The notes below the pieces were generated by a model. That model ran no database searches, was not told the origin of the DNA, and saw nothing but the letters and a program-made list of their open reading frames with translations. From Rhizobium binae (lineage in GTDB: Bacteria; Pseudomonadota; Alphaproteobacteria; Rhizobiales; Rhizobiaceae), in contig NZ_CP071604.1 in the NCBI RefSeq assembly GCF_017357225.1, forward strand, positions 2,297,001 through 2,361,000: a stretch of DNA of 64,000 bases, given 5' to 3'. Position 1 is the stretch's first letter. Each line of letters starts with the position of its first letter. A program made the translations under genes and the position numbers. Shown here piece after piece: positions 48,597 through 57,228 of the stretch.

Positions 48597-49043
48597 TTAC
48601 GCCTCGATCACTTCCGCCCGTTTCGCCTCGATCTGCCCGATCGCATCGACGACCGCATCGAAGGTCAGCATCGTCGAAGCATGGCGGGCCTTGTAGTCGC
48701 GCACGGGCAAGAGGTAGCGCATGTCTTCGAACCGTCCGGCAGGCCCCGCCCCGTCGGCCTTCAGCATGGCAAGCATGTCCTCGCGGGCCTGCCGCAATTC
48801 ACCCGATGTGGCGCCGACGACATGGCGAGCCATGATCGAGGACGATGCCTGGCCGAGGGCGCAGGCCTTCACGTCATGCGAAAAGGCGCTGACGACATCG
48901 CCGTCCATCTTCAGCCAAATCCGCACCTTCGAGCCGCAAAGCCTGGAGTGTGCCTGGGCGGTGGCATCGGCGTCCGCCAGCATGCCGGTCAACGGAATAT
49001 TGCCGGCGAATTCGAGGATTTTGCTGTTGTAGATGTCGTCCAT
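48597..49043 (-). CDS. IscU/NifU-like iron-sulfur scaffold protein
   Basis: This 148-residue protein resembles SufU/IscU scaffolds, which assemble Fe-S clusters before transfer. Two of the three usual cysteines are seen, Cys36 (SRLCGSK) and Cys61 (VKACALGQAS). The third position reads RHAST (120-124), without cysteine. The ATG at 49043 begins MDDIYNSKILEFAG; a TTG six codons upstream is also in frame. It is upstream of yidD with a 5-base gap. Confidence 0.87.
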   Translation of the reverse strand: MDDIYNSKILEFAGNIPLTGMLADADATAQAHSRLCGSKVRIWLKMDGDVVSAFSHDVKACALGQASSSIMARHVVGATSGELRQAREDMLAMLKADGAGPAGRFEDMRYLLPVRDYKARHASTMLTFDAVVDAIGQIEAKRAEVIEA

Positions 49044-49274
49044 GCTGAGTTTCCGCTCCAAAATCGCTGCGGATCGGCCTTAATGGCGCTGTTATTGTTA
49101 TTGAAACAAAAAACACACCGTGTCATGTGAGGATACTTACATACGATGGCCGTCTTCCTATATGTATGTCGTTCGAAGGCCATCAAAATGCAATGGCCTT
49201 GTGTAAGTTTGATTGGGAAACCGTGCCGGACGGGTATTGAAATTGCCCTGAAAGCCCCGGAGCCTGCCAAAGGT
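49044..49274. other. Divergent promoter region of the Fe-S scaffold gene and folE
   Basis: AT-rich sequence around 49080-49170 is the likely promoter zone. It includes imperfect inverted repeats (ACATAC ... GTATGT and ATGGCC ... GGCCAT between 49138 and 49190) that could be an operator. No gene is seen. Confidence 0.4.
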
Positions 49275-49352
49275 GCATGAATTCCCGCAGGGGACTGACC
49301 AGTGGCAATTCCGACAGATGGGTCCGCGATGCGGACTAGGAGACCATTGATC
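49275..49352 (+). promoter_or_regulatory. Possible THF-II (folE motif) riboswitch
   Basis: The folE leader has a GTCCGC-GAT-GCGGAC hairpin at 49322-49336 directly followed by the ribosome binding site region TAGGAGACC, ten bases before the ATG. THF-II riboswitches are known upstream of folE in alphaproteobacteria and include the Shine-Dalgarno sequence in their fold, so position and layout fit. I cannot check the consensus, and the 5' boundary is a guess. Confidence 0.4.
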
Positions 49353-49967
49353 ATGGACGCCATCGTAAAGAACTTTCCGCAGCCGAACCGTGACTCAGAC
49401 CGCCCCTCACAGCAGGAGGCGGAGGACGCCGTACGTGTTCTGCTGCGCTGGGCCGGTGACGATCCGACGCGCGAAGGCCTCATCGAGACGCCCGCTCGCG
49501 TCGCCAAGGCCTATCGCGAGCTTTTCGCCGGTTACGACATGGCGCCGGAGGACGTGCTAGGCCGAACCTTCGAAGAGGTCGCAGGCTACGACGACATGGT
49601 CCTCGTCAAGGACATTCCCTTCTACTCGCATTGCGAACACCATATGGTGCCGATCATCGGCAAGGCCCATGTCGCCTATATGCCGGATGGGCGCGTGCTC
49701 GGCCTGTCGAAGATTGCCCGTGTCGTTGAGATCTATGGCCGCCGCCTGCAGACGCAGGAAACGATGACGGCCCAGATTGCCCGCGCCATCGATGATACGC
49801 TGCAGCCGCGCGGTGTTGCCGTGATGATCGAGGCCGAACATATGTGCATGGCAATGCGCGGCGTTCAGAAGCAGGGTTCGACGACATTGACGACCACGTT
49901 TACCGGAACGTTCAAGACGGAACCGGCCGATCAGGCCCGTTTCATGAGCATGGTGCGGAGCCGCTGA
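49353..49967 (+). CDS. folE: GTP cyclohydrolase I
   Basis: This 204-residue enzyme converts GTP to dihydroneopterin triphosphate, the first step of folate synthesis. The zinc site is seen in [12 protein letters not shown] and in [11 protein letters not shown]. Other family blocks are [25 protein letters not shown] and [11 protein letters not shown]. The ATG at 49353 follows AGGAGA. A possible riboswitch lies upstream and hisI follows after 24 bases. Confidence 0.97.
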   Translation: MDAIVKNFPQPNRDSDRPSQQEAEDAVRVLLRWAGDDPTREGLIETPARVAKAYRELFAGYDMAPEDVLGRTFEEVAGYDDMVLVKDIPFYSHCEHHMVPIIGKAHVAYMPDGRVLGLSKIARVVEIYGRRLQTQETMTAQIARAIDDTLQPRGVAVMIEAEHMCMAMRGVQKQGSTTLTTTFTGTFKTEPADQARFMSMVRSR

Positions 49968-49991
49968 TACCGGCTCCGCAGGAGGGCCGCG

Positions 49992-50444
49992 ATGAGTCAC
50001 TTGATCTTCAATCAACCATCCGAGGACAAGTCGGCGTTGGAAGACGCCGGCGATTTCACGCCACGTTTCGACGATCGCGGCCTGATCACCGCGATCGTGA
50101 CCGACGCCTGCGATGGCGAACTGCTGATGGTCGCGCATATGAACGCCCAGGCGCTGGCGCTGACCATCCAGACGGGAACGGCCCATTATTTCAGCCGCTC
50201 GCGCGGCAAGATCTGGAAGAAGGGTGAGACCTCGGGCAACCTTCAGACGGTGAAGGAAATTCGCACCGATTGCGATCAGGACGCCATCTGGCTGAAGGTC
50301 GAAGTCGCCGGCCATGACGCCACCTGTCACACCGGCCGCCGTTCCTGCTTCTATCGCACGGTCACGCTTCGCGATGGAAAACCTATGCTCGATATCGTCG
50401 ACGACGAGCGCCATTTCGATCCGCAGGACATTTACGGAAAATAG
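49992..50444 (+). CDS. hisI: Phosphoribosyl-AMP cyclohydrolase
   Basis: This 150-residue enzyme opens the purine ring in the third step of histidine synthesis. It has [34 protein letters not shown], a magnesium-site Asp run (DCDQDAIWL), and zinc-binding cysteines in [13 protein letters not shown]. It is the stand-alone HisI form without the HisE domain. GGAGGG stands just upstream of the ATG. It follows folE closely and is likely cotranscribed. Confidence 0.97.
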   Translation: MSHLIFNQPSEDKSALEDAGDFTPRFDDRGLITAIVTDACDGELLMVAHMNAQALALTIQTGTAHYFSRSRGKIWKKGETSGNLQTVKEIRTDCDQDAIWLKVEVAGHDATCHTGRRSCFYRTVTLRDGKPMLDIVDDERHFDPQDIYGK

Positions 50445-50560
50445 CCCGAACTTCTCGGCATTTGCCCCTTATTGCGCCAAAAACCGCTTCTATATACCAT
50501 TTGGCAACTGCTAGGGCACACTATCTCACCATACGTGTTCTGCTGGGAGGGGAGAGCGCA

Positions 50561-51523
50561 ATGCTGAACTGGAGTCTGCATCGTCAAAGCGCTGAAGGCG
50601 AAGGTTCCGGTTCCGGCATGTCGACGATACTCGAGACAATCCCTTCCCCTGCGACTGTCAAGAAAATCAAGATCGCGCTCGCGCTCGGCGGCGGCGCGGC
50701 CCGCGGCTGGGCCCATATCGGCGTATTGCGCGCCCTTGACGAAGCCGGGGTCGAAATCGGCATGATTGCCGGCACGTCGATCGGCGCCCTGGTCGGCGGC
50801 TGCTATCTTGCCGGTAAACTCGACGAACTCGAGGCTTTCGCACGCTCGCTGACCATGCGCCGAATCGCAAGCCTGCTCGATCTGACCATCGGCGGCAGCG
50901 GCCTGTTCGGCGGCATGCGGCTGACCAAGCGCATGCAGGAGCATCTCGAAGGCCTGAATGTCGAGGATCTGGACCGGCCTTTCGTCGCGGTCGCCGCCGA
51001 GGTCAATACCGGCCACGAGGTCTGGATCGCCAATGGTTCGCTGATCACGGCGCTGCGCGCATCCTATGCCCTACCCGGCATCTTCGAGCCGGTGCGCAGC
51101 AATCAACGCACGCTGGTCGACGGCGCGCTGGTCAATCCCGTTCCCGTCTCCGTTTGCCGCGCCTATGAGGAACCACTGGTTGTCGCCGTCAATCTCAATT
51201 ACGATCTCTATGGCCGCTCGGCCGTCGTCCGGCACAATGCCAGCCTCTCGCAGCAGGAAGTGCAGAAACAGGAAGAAGCGCCCTATGCCCGCCTCGGCAT
51301 GACCGGCGTCATGGTGCAGGCCTTTAACATCATTCAGGACAGGATTGCCCGCGCCCGCCTTGCCGGCGATCCGCCCGACATTTCGCTGCAGCCGCGCCTC
51401 AGCTATATCGGACTCTCAGAATTCCATCGGGCCGGTGAGGCGATCGAACGCGGCTACGAGGAAGCCAGAGCCAGGCTTCCCGAGATCAAGCGCATGCAGG
51501 AAGTCTATGCCAGCCCGCCATAA
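50561..51523 (+). CDS. Patatin-like phospholipase (RssA/NTE family)
   Basis: This 320-residue serine acyl hydrolase has the oxyanion loop ALALGGGAARGWAHIGVL, the nucleophile elbow GTSIG with Ser about residue 74, and the catalytic Asp in VDGAL. Ser-Asp dyad enzymes of this type cleave phospholipids or lysophospholipids. The N-terminus lacks a signal peptide. ATG 50561 follows GGGGAGAG. A separate promoter region upstream seems likely. Confidence 0.93.
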   Translation: MLNWSLHRQSAEGEGSGSGMSTILETIPSPATVKKIKIALALGGGAARGWAHIGVLRALDEAGVEIGMIAGTSIGALVGGCYLAGKLDELEAFARSLTMRRIASLLDLTIGGSGLFGGMRLTKRMQEHLEGLNVEDLDRPFVAVAAEVNTGHEVWIANGSLITALRASYALPGIFEPVRSNQRTLVDGALVNPVPVSVCRAYEEPLVVAVNLNYDLYGRSAVVRHNASLSQQEVQKQEEAPYARLGMTGVMVQAFNIIQDRIARARLAGDPPDISLQPRLSYIGLSEFHRAGEAIERGYEEARARLPEIKRMQEVYASPP

Positions 51524-51585
51524 GGCGTCGCCCCCTGCGATAGGCGGCACGGGACGACGGCATCGTTCGGACAAATGGGCGAAGC

Positions 51586-52020
51586 TCAGCCGGCAATATA
51601 GGCCTTGATATCCTCGGCCTCGCGCTCGACTTCGGCAATCCGCGATTTCACCACGTCGCCGATCGAGATGATGCCGGCAAGCTTGCCGTTGCTTTCCACC
51701 GGAACGTGGCGGAAACGGCGGCTGGTCATCAGTTCCATCAGCTCGTTGACGGTCGTCTCCTCATGGCAGCGGTAGACCTTCGCGGTCATGACCTGGGCGA
51801 GCGACTGGTCAAGGCCGTCCTTGCCGTGTTTGGCGATGGCATGCACGAGATCGCGCTCGGTGAACATGCCCGAAATCCGATTCTCCATGCCGACGACGAC
51901 GATAGCGCCGATCTTCTTCTTGCTGAGGATGACGGCGGCCTCGGCGACGGTGGTGTTCGGCCCGGCGGTAACGACGTCCCTGCCCTTCAGGTCGAGGATT
52001 GCTTTGACTGAACTGGTCAT
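51586..52020 (-). CDS. CBS domain-containing protein
   Basis: This 144-residue protein is made of two CBS motifs (about residues 10-68 and 75-138), with the pattern GPNTTVAEAAVILSKKKIGAIVVV and then SGMFTERDLVHAIAK. CBS pairs bind adenine nucleotides and sense energy status. It is a stand-alone module with no attached enzyme or channel. The partner is unknown. Confidence 0.92.
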   Translation of the reverse strand: MTSSVKAILDLKGRDVVTAGPNTTVAEAAVILSKKKIGAIVVVGMENRISGMFTERDLVHAIAKHGKDGLDQSLAQVMTAKVYRCHEETTVNELMELMTSRRFRHVPVESNGKLAGIISIGDVVKSRIAEVEREAEDIKAYIAG

Positions 52021-52115
52021 TCGAACCTCCTATGTCGAAACTGTAACGCTTGTCACAGCTATCCGCGGCGGTTTCTCCCCCCAATCGCGGATCGTTCGAT
52101 GGTGCACTGCCCGGC

Positions 52116-52907
52116 TCAGGATTGCAACACATCCTTCTCGGTTCCGGCAGGTTCGATCGGCGGCTGCGGCGGCGCTCGGTCGAACAGCGAAAACAAAAAG
52201 AAGCCGAAGACGAAGCCACCGATATGCGCGTCCCAGGCAATCGCCTGATCGCTGTCGCCGACGAGCGGGATGCCGACGGCGATCAGGGCGTTGCCGACCA
52301 GCCAGAGCAGCATGAAGATGACGACTGTCCGGTTCTTCAGCGCCTCGATGATGGAAAGCCGGGCATTGACATGCGCCGCCAGCATCGGGCTTCGCTCGGC
52401 GGGAAAGGCGAACCGGCAGGCGGCTCCCATCAACCCGGAAATGACGCCGGAAGCGCCGATCAGCAGCGACACGTCTCCCCAGTTGAGCACCGCGTGCAGG
52501 GCGGCGGAGGCAGTGGCGGAAAACAGCCAGAAGAAAACGAAACGCAACGTCCCGATGCGGCGCACAACCGGCGCGCCGAAGGCCATCAGCCAGAACGCGT
52601 TGAAGACGATATGCTGGACGCTGCCATGCAGCAGCGAATAGGTGACCGGCGTCCAGAACAGCTCCAGGCCCTGCTGCGACAGCGGAATCACGTAGCGGGC
52701 GGGCACGAAGCCAAAGGTGAAGAGCAGCCAGCTGACGGCATCGTCGGACAGGACGAGCGCCTGCACCGCATAGATGACGACAAGCAGGCAAAGGCTGAAG
52801 AACAGCGCCGGCGGAAGGTTGAAGACAGGCACGCGCGGGGGACGCGCCGGCGGCTGGGCCTCGAAAGGTTCGGGCGCCTTCTGCGGCTCGCCCGTCTGCT
52901 CATTCAT
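52116..52907 (-). CDS. Rhomboid family intramembrane serine protease
   Basis: This 263-residue protein has six membrane helices. The catalytic Ser is in IGASGVISGLMG and the His in WDAHIGGFVFG; the loop-1 region (HGSVQHIVFNAFWLMAFG) also fits. Rhomboids cut membrane protein helices, and the substrate is unknown. The N-terminus is a proline-rich cytoplasmic stretch of about 35 residues. ATG 52907 is preferred over a start ten codons upstream. A strong terminator for incoming leftward transcription stands just upstream. Confidence 0.93.
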   Translation of the reverse strand: MNEQTGEPQKAPEPFEAQPPARPPRVPVFNLPPALFFSLCLLVVIYAVQALVLSDDAVSWLLFTFGFVPARYVIPLSQQGLELFWTPVTYSLLHGSVQHIVFNAFWLMAFGAPVVRRIGTLRFVFFWLFSATASAALHAVLNWGDVSLLIGASGVISGLMGAACRFAFPAERSPMLAAHVNARLSIIEALKNRTVVIFMLLWLVGNALIAVGIPLVGDSDQAIAWDAHIGGFVFGFFLFSLFDRAPPQPPIEPAGTEKDVLQS

Positions 52908-52952
52908 CTGTGTTCGCCTCGTTTTGGTCCCAGCCATACAGGAGCGATGGTC

Positions 52953-52983
52953 AAAAAAAAAGCCGCCCGAAATGTCGGGCGGC
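52953..52983 (-). terminator. Rho-independent terminator on the minus strand
   Basis: A perfect 9-bp stem GCCGCCCGA / TCGGGCGGC with a 4-base loop is followed, on the minus strand, by nine T. It lies upstream of the rhomboid gene, so it must end a leftward transcript starting between 52990 and 53200, where no protein gene is seen. A small RNA is plausible. Confidence 0.8.
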
Positions 52984-53200
52984 GTACCGGGAACCCTGAG
53001 GAAAGATCTCGGCCCGGGCAGGCTGTGCAGAACTTCGAAAGTCGAAGTGATGGCGCGACAGTGTCACGGCAGGCGTCACGCCTCAACTGAAACCCTTTCT
53101 TAACCTTAACGGTGGGGATTTGGCATGAAACCCGCAAGGTAGAAGTTGTCCGGGCAATGAGTGCCCGAAAATGATCCGGAATGGGACAGGTTGGTGTGAA

Positions 53201-53815
53201 ATGCGTGTGCAAACGACCATCGAAATTTTTGACTATTGGAACCGTATCCGCGGCGCTGCCGATGCGCCGCTGAAATCCCAGGTCGAACCGTCCGCCGTAC
53301 CCCATCTACTGCAAAGTCTCTTTATCCTTGAGGCGCGCGAGGACGGAGACATCGTTTTCCGGCTCGCCGGCACCCGCATCTGCGATCTCTTTGGACGGGA
53401 CCTGCGCGGCGAACGGTTCTCCTCGCTCTGGGCGCATGGCCAGGACGGGGATATCGAACGCACCGCGATCGGGGTCATGGACCACGCCATGCCGGCCCTG
53501 TTCAATGCCACAGGCTACAGCACCGTCGGGCACCAGGCCTCCTTCGAAATCATCACGATGCCGCTGCGCTCCTCGCACGGCGCTTGCGATCGGGTGCTCG
53601 GCGCGATCGCGCCGGTGGTGGCTGCAAGCTGGCTGGAGATCGTACCGCTCGAATTCCTGGCGCTCGACCGCAGCCGCCTGCTGCCGGAAAAAATCAGCAA
53701 GGTCGCGCCGGCCGAACTGCGCCCGATCAACGAGATCGTCGCGGCAAAAAGCATCGGGTTTGGCGAGGCCATGCGCCGCGTGGTGTCACAGCTGCTGAGT
53801 GCCGAGGCGCGCTGA
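53201..53815 (+). CDS. PAS-domain (PAS_5-like) protein
   Basis: This 204-residue protein matches the alphaproteobacterial PAS_5 family: IFDYWNRIRGAADAPLKSQV, then FRLAGTRICDLFGRDLRGERF and a C-terminal helical part. No output domain is attached. It is probably a cytoplasmic sensor or regulator. It is followed by a tandem PilZ gene on the same strand, 124 bases away, hinting at a link with second-messenger signalling (inference). Confidence 0.82.
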   Translation: MRVQTTIEIFDYWNRIRGAADAPLKSQVEPSAVPHLLQSLFILEAREDGDIVFRLAGTRICDLFGRDLRGERFSSLWAHGQDGDIERTAIGVMDHAMPALFNATGYSTVGHQASFEIITMPLRSSHGACDRVLGAIAPVVAASWLEIVPLEFLALDRSRLLPEKISKVAPAELRPINEIVAAKSIGFGEAMRRVVSQLLSAEAR

Positions 53816-53939
53816 GCGTCTCGTTTCGGGACAGCGGCCATACTCGTTTTCGGCTAGGTCGAAAGCGGCCGAAACAACCTTCTGTTAATGGATTGGAGGT
53901 AAAGATTGGCCTCTGAGATTTTCATGAAGAAGCCTTTTG

Positions 53940-54551
53940 ATGCACTCGTTCCAGCCAGCTCAGACGCAACGACCTGTGCCGCGCCCTGAACAAGGCGTTT
54001 TTCAGCGCGTGCCGATCAATATGCAGGGCCGGCTGATGCTTGCAAACTACGAGGAGTTTGAATGCATGGTGATCGACATGTCGCCCGGCGATATGTACGT
54101 CACCTGCTCCGGCCGGCCGCGCGCCAACGAACGCGTCGTCGCCTATATCGACCATCTCGGACGCGTCGAAGGTTATGTCCAGACGCTCGACGGCCGCGGC
54201 TTCACCATGTCGATCAATGCCACCGAGCGCAAACGCGAGAAGCTCGCCGCCCAGCTCACCTGGCTTGCCAACAAGCACGAGCTCGGCCTGCCGGAAGATC
54301 GCCGCCACGACCGCCTGACGCCCCGTGACGTCAAGACAGAACTGACGCTCGATGACGGCACGCGATATGCCTGCCGTATCATGGACCTTTCGCTCTCAGG
54401 CGCGGCCATCGACGTCGAGATGCGTCCTTCCATCGGAACGGCCGTACGTCTCGGCAATATGCGCGGCCGTGTCGTGCGCCATTTCGTCGAAGGTGTGGCG
54501 ATCGAATTCCTGTCGATCCAGTCCCGCGAGACGCTGCGGGAGTTCCTCTGA
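53940..54551 (+). CDS. Tandem PilZ-domain protein
   Basis: This 203-residue protein has two PilZ-like domains. The second (about 118-203) has the c-di-GMP-binding motifs RRHDR (121-125) and DLSLSG (149-154). The first (about 20-95) has only a degenerate DMSPGD (46-51) and no RxxxR. It is therefore probably a c-di-GMP receptor with one binding site. The start is ATG 53940. A short out-of-frame ATG frame (53923, 21 codons) overlaps the start and might affect translation. Confidence 0.85.
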   Translation: MHSFQPAQTQRPVPRPEQGVFQRVPINMQGRLMLANYEEFECMVIDMSPGDMYVTCSGRPRANERVVAYIDHLGRVEGYVQTLDGRGFTMSINATERKREKLAAQLTWLANKHELGLPEDRRHDRLTPRDVKTELTLDDGTRYACRIMDLSLSGAAIDVEMRPSIGTAVRLGNMRGRVVRHFVEGVAIEFLSIQSRETLREFL

Positions 54552-55506
54552 CAGCTGCTGGCAAGCGCGCTGACCTGCCGGGCATGTTCGGCGGCAGCAT
54601 TCCGCCAGACTTTCACCGAAGCTGCCGCCAGCGCCGGCGCGCACCCGGTCAGGCCGCGTCGAGAACGCCTGGATTTGACCGCAACAGGTCTGCAAGCGGC
54701 AACATATCCGGCTTTGGAAAGCAAGCGCGAAATCCTGTCGCAAGTTGTTCCGTCTGATAGATACGCAGTCTTATGTGCGGAATAACCTGCGTCATCGAGC
54801 CGGTGGACGCAGGTTGCGCAAAAATTAGATGGCGATCTTGCGCCCGGCAGCGCCGCCCTTCCCTTCGTCATCGATATGATGGATAAGGTGCGCCTCGACC
54901 GCAGAGGCATGGATGTCAGTTCTCTATCCGGAAATCAAACCTCATTCCAGGCATCCTCTTGCAGGACGGTTCGAGTCGAAGCATCACTTGTGACCGCCTG
55001 GGAACTGGCGCGTCTGGCCCGAAAGTGAGCTCAGAATTCTTCCGCACACTGCCCATTCCACAGCAGATCCTGACATGAGCGCGGCGATCGTCGCCGCCGT
55101 CCACCGGCTTCGCGATTTGCCGCAAAAATAATTTTCGCGGTTGAGCCGGTCGGCGCGGCGATTTTCCCATCACGGGTCTGACGATTCGCGCCATTCCAGC
55201 CCTTTTGTCCGAAGACTGCGTGCCACCGGCAAGGGTCGGCTTCCCGCAGGAATTTACTCAGCTCAGGGAAAACTCTTAACGGTCGGGCGGCAGCACAGCG
55301 CTCTTCGAGCGCCAAAGCCTTGCTGCGTAAATTACAATTTTAATCGACTTCGAGACAAATGCACCTCGAATTTTATGCGCATTCGACTTTGTTTTTAGCC
55401 AAGTTTTATCGGCATTTGATTCAACTAAACCTTTAATTCTATTGCGTAATTTTGCATCGGATAAAAACGTCTGTGTCATTGTCGCCTCAACTTAGGGGAG
55501 ACGGCA
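54552..55506. other. Long region without a convincing gene
   Basis: About 950 bases. Open frames here lack starts, recognisable domains or coding bias. One minus-strand stretch (about 54826-54910) reads ASAVEAHLIHHIDDEGKGG and ends in a stop but has no start codon, so it may be a relic. From 55300 to 55460 the sequence turns AT-rich and probably holds the promoter of the next gene, whose ribosome binding site is GGGGAG at 55494. Confidence 0.4.
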
Positions 55507-56112
55507 ATGACGACTGCGAATATCCTGAAAGGCGGCCTTCTGGCCAGTGTCATCGCAATGACCATGGCGGGCTCTGGACAGGCGATGCCCGCCAGCATGG
55601 CCCTGGCTGGCAACGCCAGCCCGCCGATCGGACATTATGAATTCTGCAAGGCCAGCCCGAAAGAATGCGCCTATGCCGGCGGCGATGCCGGACCGGCCAT
55701 CCTGACCGAGGATCGCTGGAAGGACATCCTCAAGGTCAATTACACCGTCAATTCGTCTATCCAGCCGGAAACGGATGAGCAGATCTACGGCGTCGAAGAG
55801 CGCTGGGCCTATCCGACCAGCGTCGGCGACTGCGAGGATTACGCCTTGCTGAAGCGCAAGATGCTGATCGACGACGGCTTCTCACCATCCGACACACTGA
55901 TAACTGTCGTGCTGCAGCCGAACGGCGAAGGCCATGCCGTGCTGACGGTCCGCACCGATCATGGCGACTTTATTCTCGACAACATGCGCAACAAGGTGCT
56001 GCTGTGGTCGGACACCGAATATACCTATCTGAAGCGCCAGTCCGCCGACGATCCGGCCCGCTGGTCGAAGCTTCAGGACGGTCGCACCGTCGCCGTCGGT
56101 AGCGTCAAGTAA
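55507..56112 (+). CDS. Bacterial transglutaminase-like cysteine proteinase (BTLCP)
   Basis: This 201-residue exported protein has a signal peptide (ILKGGLLASVIAMTMAGSGQA). The triad is as in BTLCP/LapG: Cys in SVGDCEDYALLKRKML, His in GEGHAVLTV, and Asp in GDFILDNMRNKV. LapG-like members cleave large adhesins under c-di-GMP control, while shorter rhizobial members like this one are of unknown substrate. GGGGAGAC precedes the ATG. It is monocistronic. Confidence 0.92.
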   Translation: MTTANILKGGLLASVIAMTMAGSGQAMPASMALAGNASPPIGHYEFCKASPKECAYAGGDAGPAILTEDRWKDILKVNYTVNSSIQPETDEQIYGVEERWAYPTSVGDCEDYALLKRKMLIDDGFSPSDTLITVVLQPNGEGHAVLTVRTDHGDFILDNMRNKVLLWSDTEYTYLKRQSADDPARWSKLQDGRTVAVGSVK

Positions 56113-56187
56113 GCAGTGCCCGCCGGCCAAGCCGGCGCTGGTTTCGGCCCGGTCAGTCCCCGCATCCCGTCCCCGACCGGTGCCCAA

Positions 56188-56217
56188 GAGCCGTTCCCGC
56201 TGTCCCGGGAACGGCTC
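56188..56217 (+). terminator. Terminator-like hairpin after the BTLCP gene
   Basis: An 11-bp perfect stem GAGCCGTTCCC / GGGAACGGCTC lies 76 bases after the stop, followed by a moderately T-rich stretch (GCTTCATTTT). Confidence 0.65.
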
Positions 56218-56365
56218 GCTTCATTTTGGGGCACAGGCGACGGCTTACGACTTTGAGATCTTAGTGATTTATTAACCCTGCCGGTCTGATCATACCGATC
56301 AGATTCATCATCGGCACCGGCGGCTCATGTTCTTCCTGCGGCGGACCGAAACGCCACGAGCCGTT

Positions 56366-57112
56366 ATGAGCCATGCCACGCAAAGCGCCCCCGACGAGCA
56401 ACCGCTGCTTTCCATGGGGTTTCTCCTACGCACGACGGCGGTGATATCAGTCCTGGCGATCCTGACTGTCGCCATCAGCATCGGCGGCCGTTGGTTCGGC
56501 CGACATATCTCCCTTGCCGGCAACAGCGACAGCCCAGCTGAAATTACGCTGACCATCGGCCGCGACACGGTGAAACTTCCCAAGAATGCCATCCGCTTCC
56601 CGAGCCAGCGACATGAAGGTGCAGCCGAGCGCGTCGATCTCTATCTCGCCTGGCCTGAGATGCGGGGTTACGGCAAGGACAACCATTTGCGATTCGACGA
56701 TGTCGCCCAATCCTCTGGCCTGCTCTTCCTGCAGATCGCCCAGAGCACCATGTCGCGCGACATGTCCGGCCGGCTGGAGCCGATCTATTCGCATCTGATC
56801 GAAGGACCGGGCGAGGCTTTTCGCGACGGATTGACGCTCCACCGTCTTCGCGCCGACGCCGGTTACGGCGACGAAGTGCTGCTGACGGCAGCCGTCAAGG
56901 GCGGACCGGATTATGTTGTGCGCTGCATTTTGCCTTCCACTCCGGACAAGGCGACGAGCGGAGATTGCCAGCGTGACATCAAGGTCGGCAAGGATCTCAG
57001 CGTCCTTTACCGGTTCTCAAGCAGCCATCTCGACGATTGGGAACATATTGATGCCGCGATCCGCACCTTTGTAGAGGCGCGTCTTATGAACCGTTCTGCG
57101 ACAGGTCCCTAA
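56366..57112 (+). CDS. Membrane-anchored hypothetical protein
   Basis: This 248-residue protein has a short cytoplasmic N-terminus, one membrane helix (LLRTTAVISVLAILTVAISIGG) and a periplasmic domain of about 200 residues without recognised motifs. Features include the stretch LYLAWPEMRGYG and two cysteines (VRCIL, GDCQRD) that may form a disulfide. The start is uncertain: ATG 56327 is in frame 13 codons upstream. It is just upstream of the SPOR-type carboxypeptidase gene and may be functionally linked. Confidence 0.7.
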   Translation: MSHATQSAPDEQPLLSMGFLLRTTAVISVLAILTVAISIGGRWFGRHISLAGNSDSPAEITLTIGRDTVKLPKNAIRFPSQRHEGAAERVDLYLAWPEMRGYGKDNHLRFDDVAQSSGLLFLQIAQSTMSRDMSGRLEPIYSHLIEGPGEAFRDGLTLHRLRADAGYGDEVLLTAAVKGGPDYVVRCILPSTPDKATSGDCQRDIKVGKDLSVLYRFSSSHLDDWEHIDAAIRTFVEARLMNRSATGP

Positions 57113-57228
57113 AATGCTTCCCGATGGCGAGTGAAACGATTCATCATAAACGGATTGGTAACGCTGAATCGGTAATTTCAAAAGACGAGCTGTGCGGCGG
57201 GGTGTGCGGTTCCTGCCCAATATCTGAA

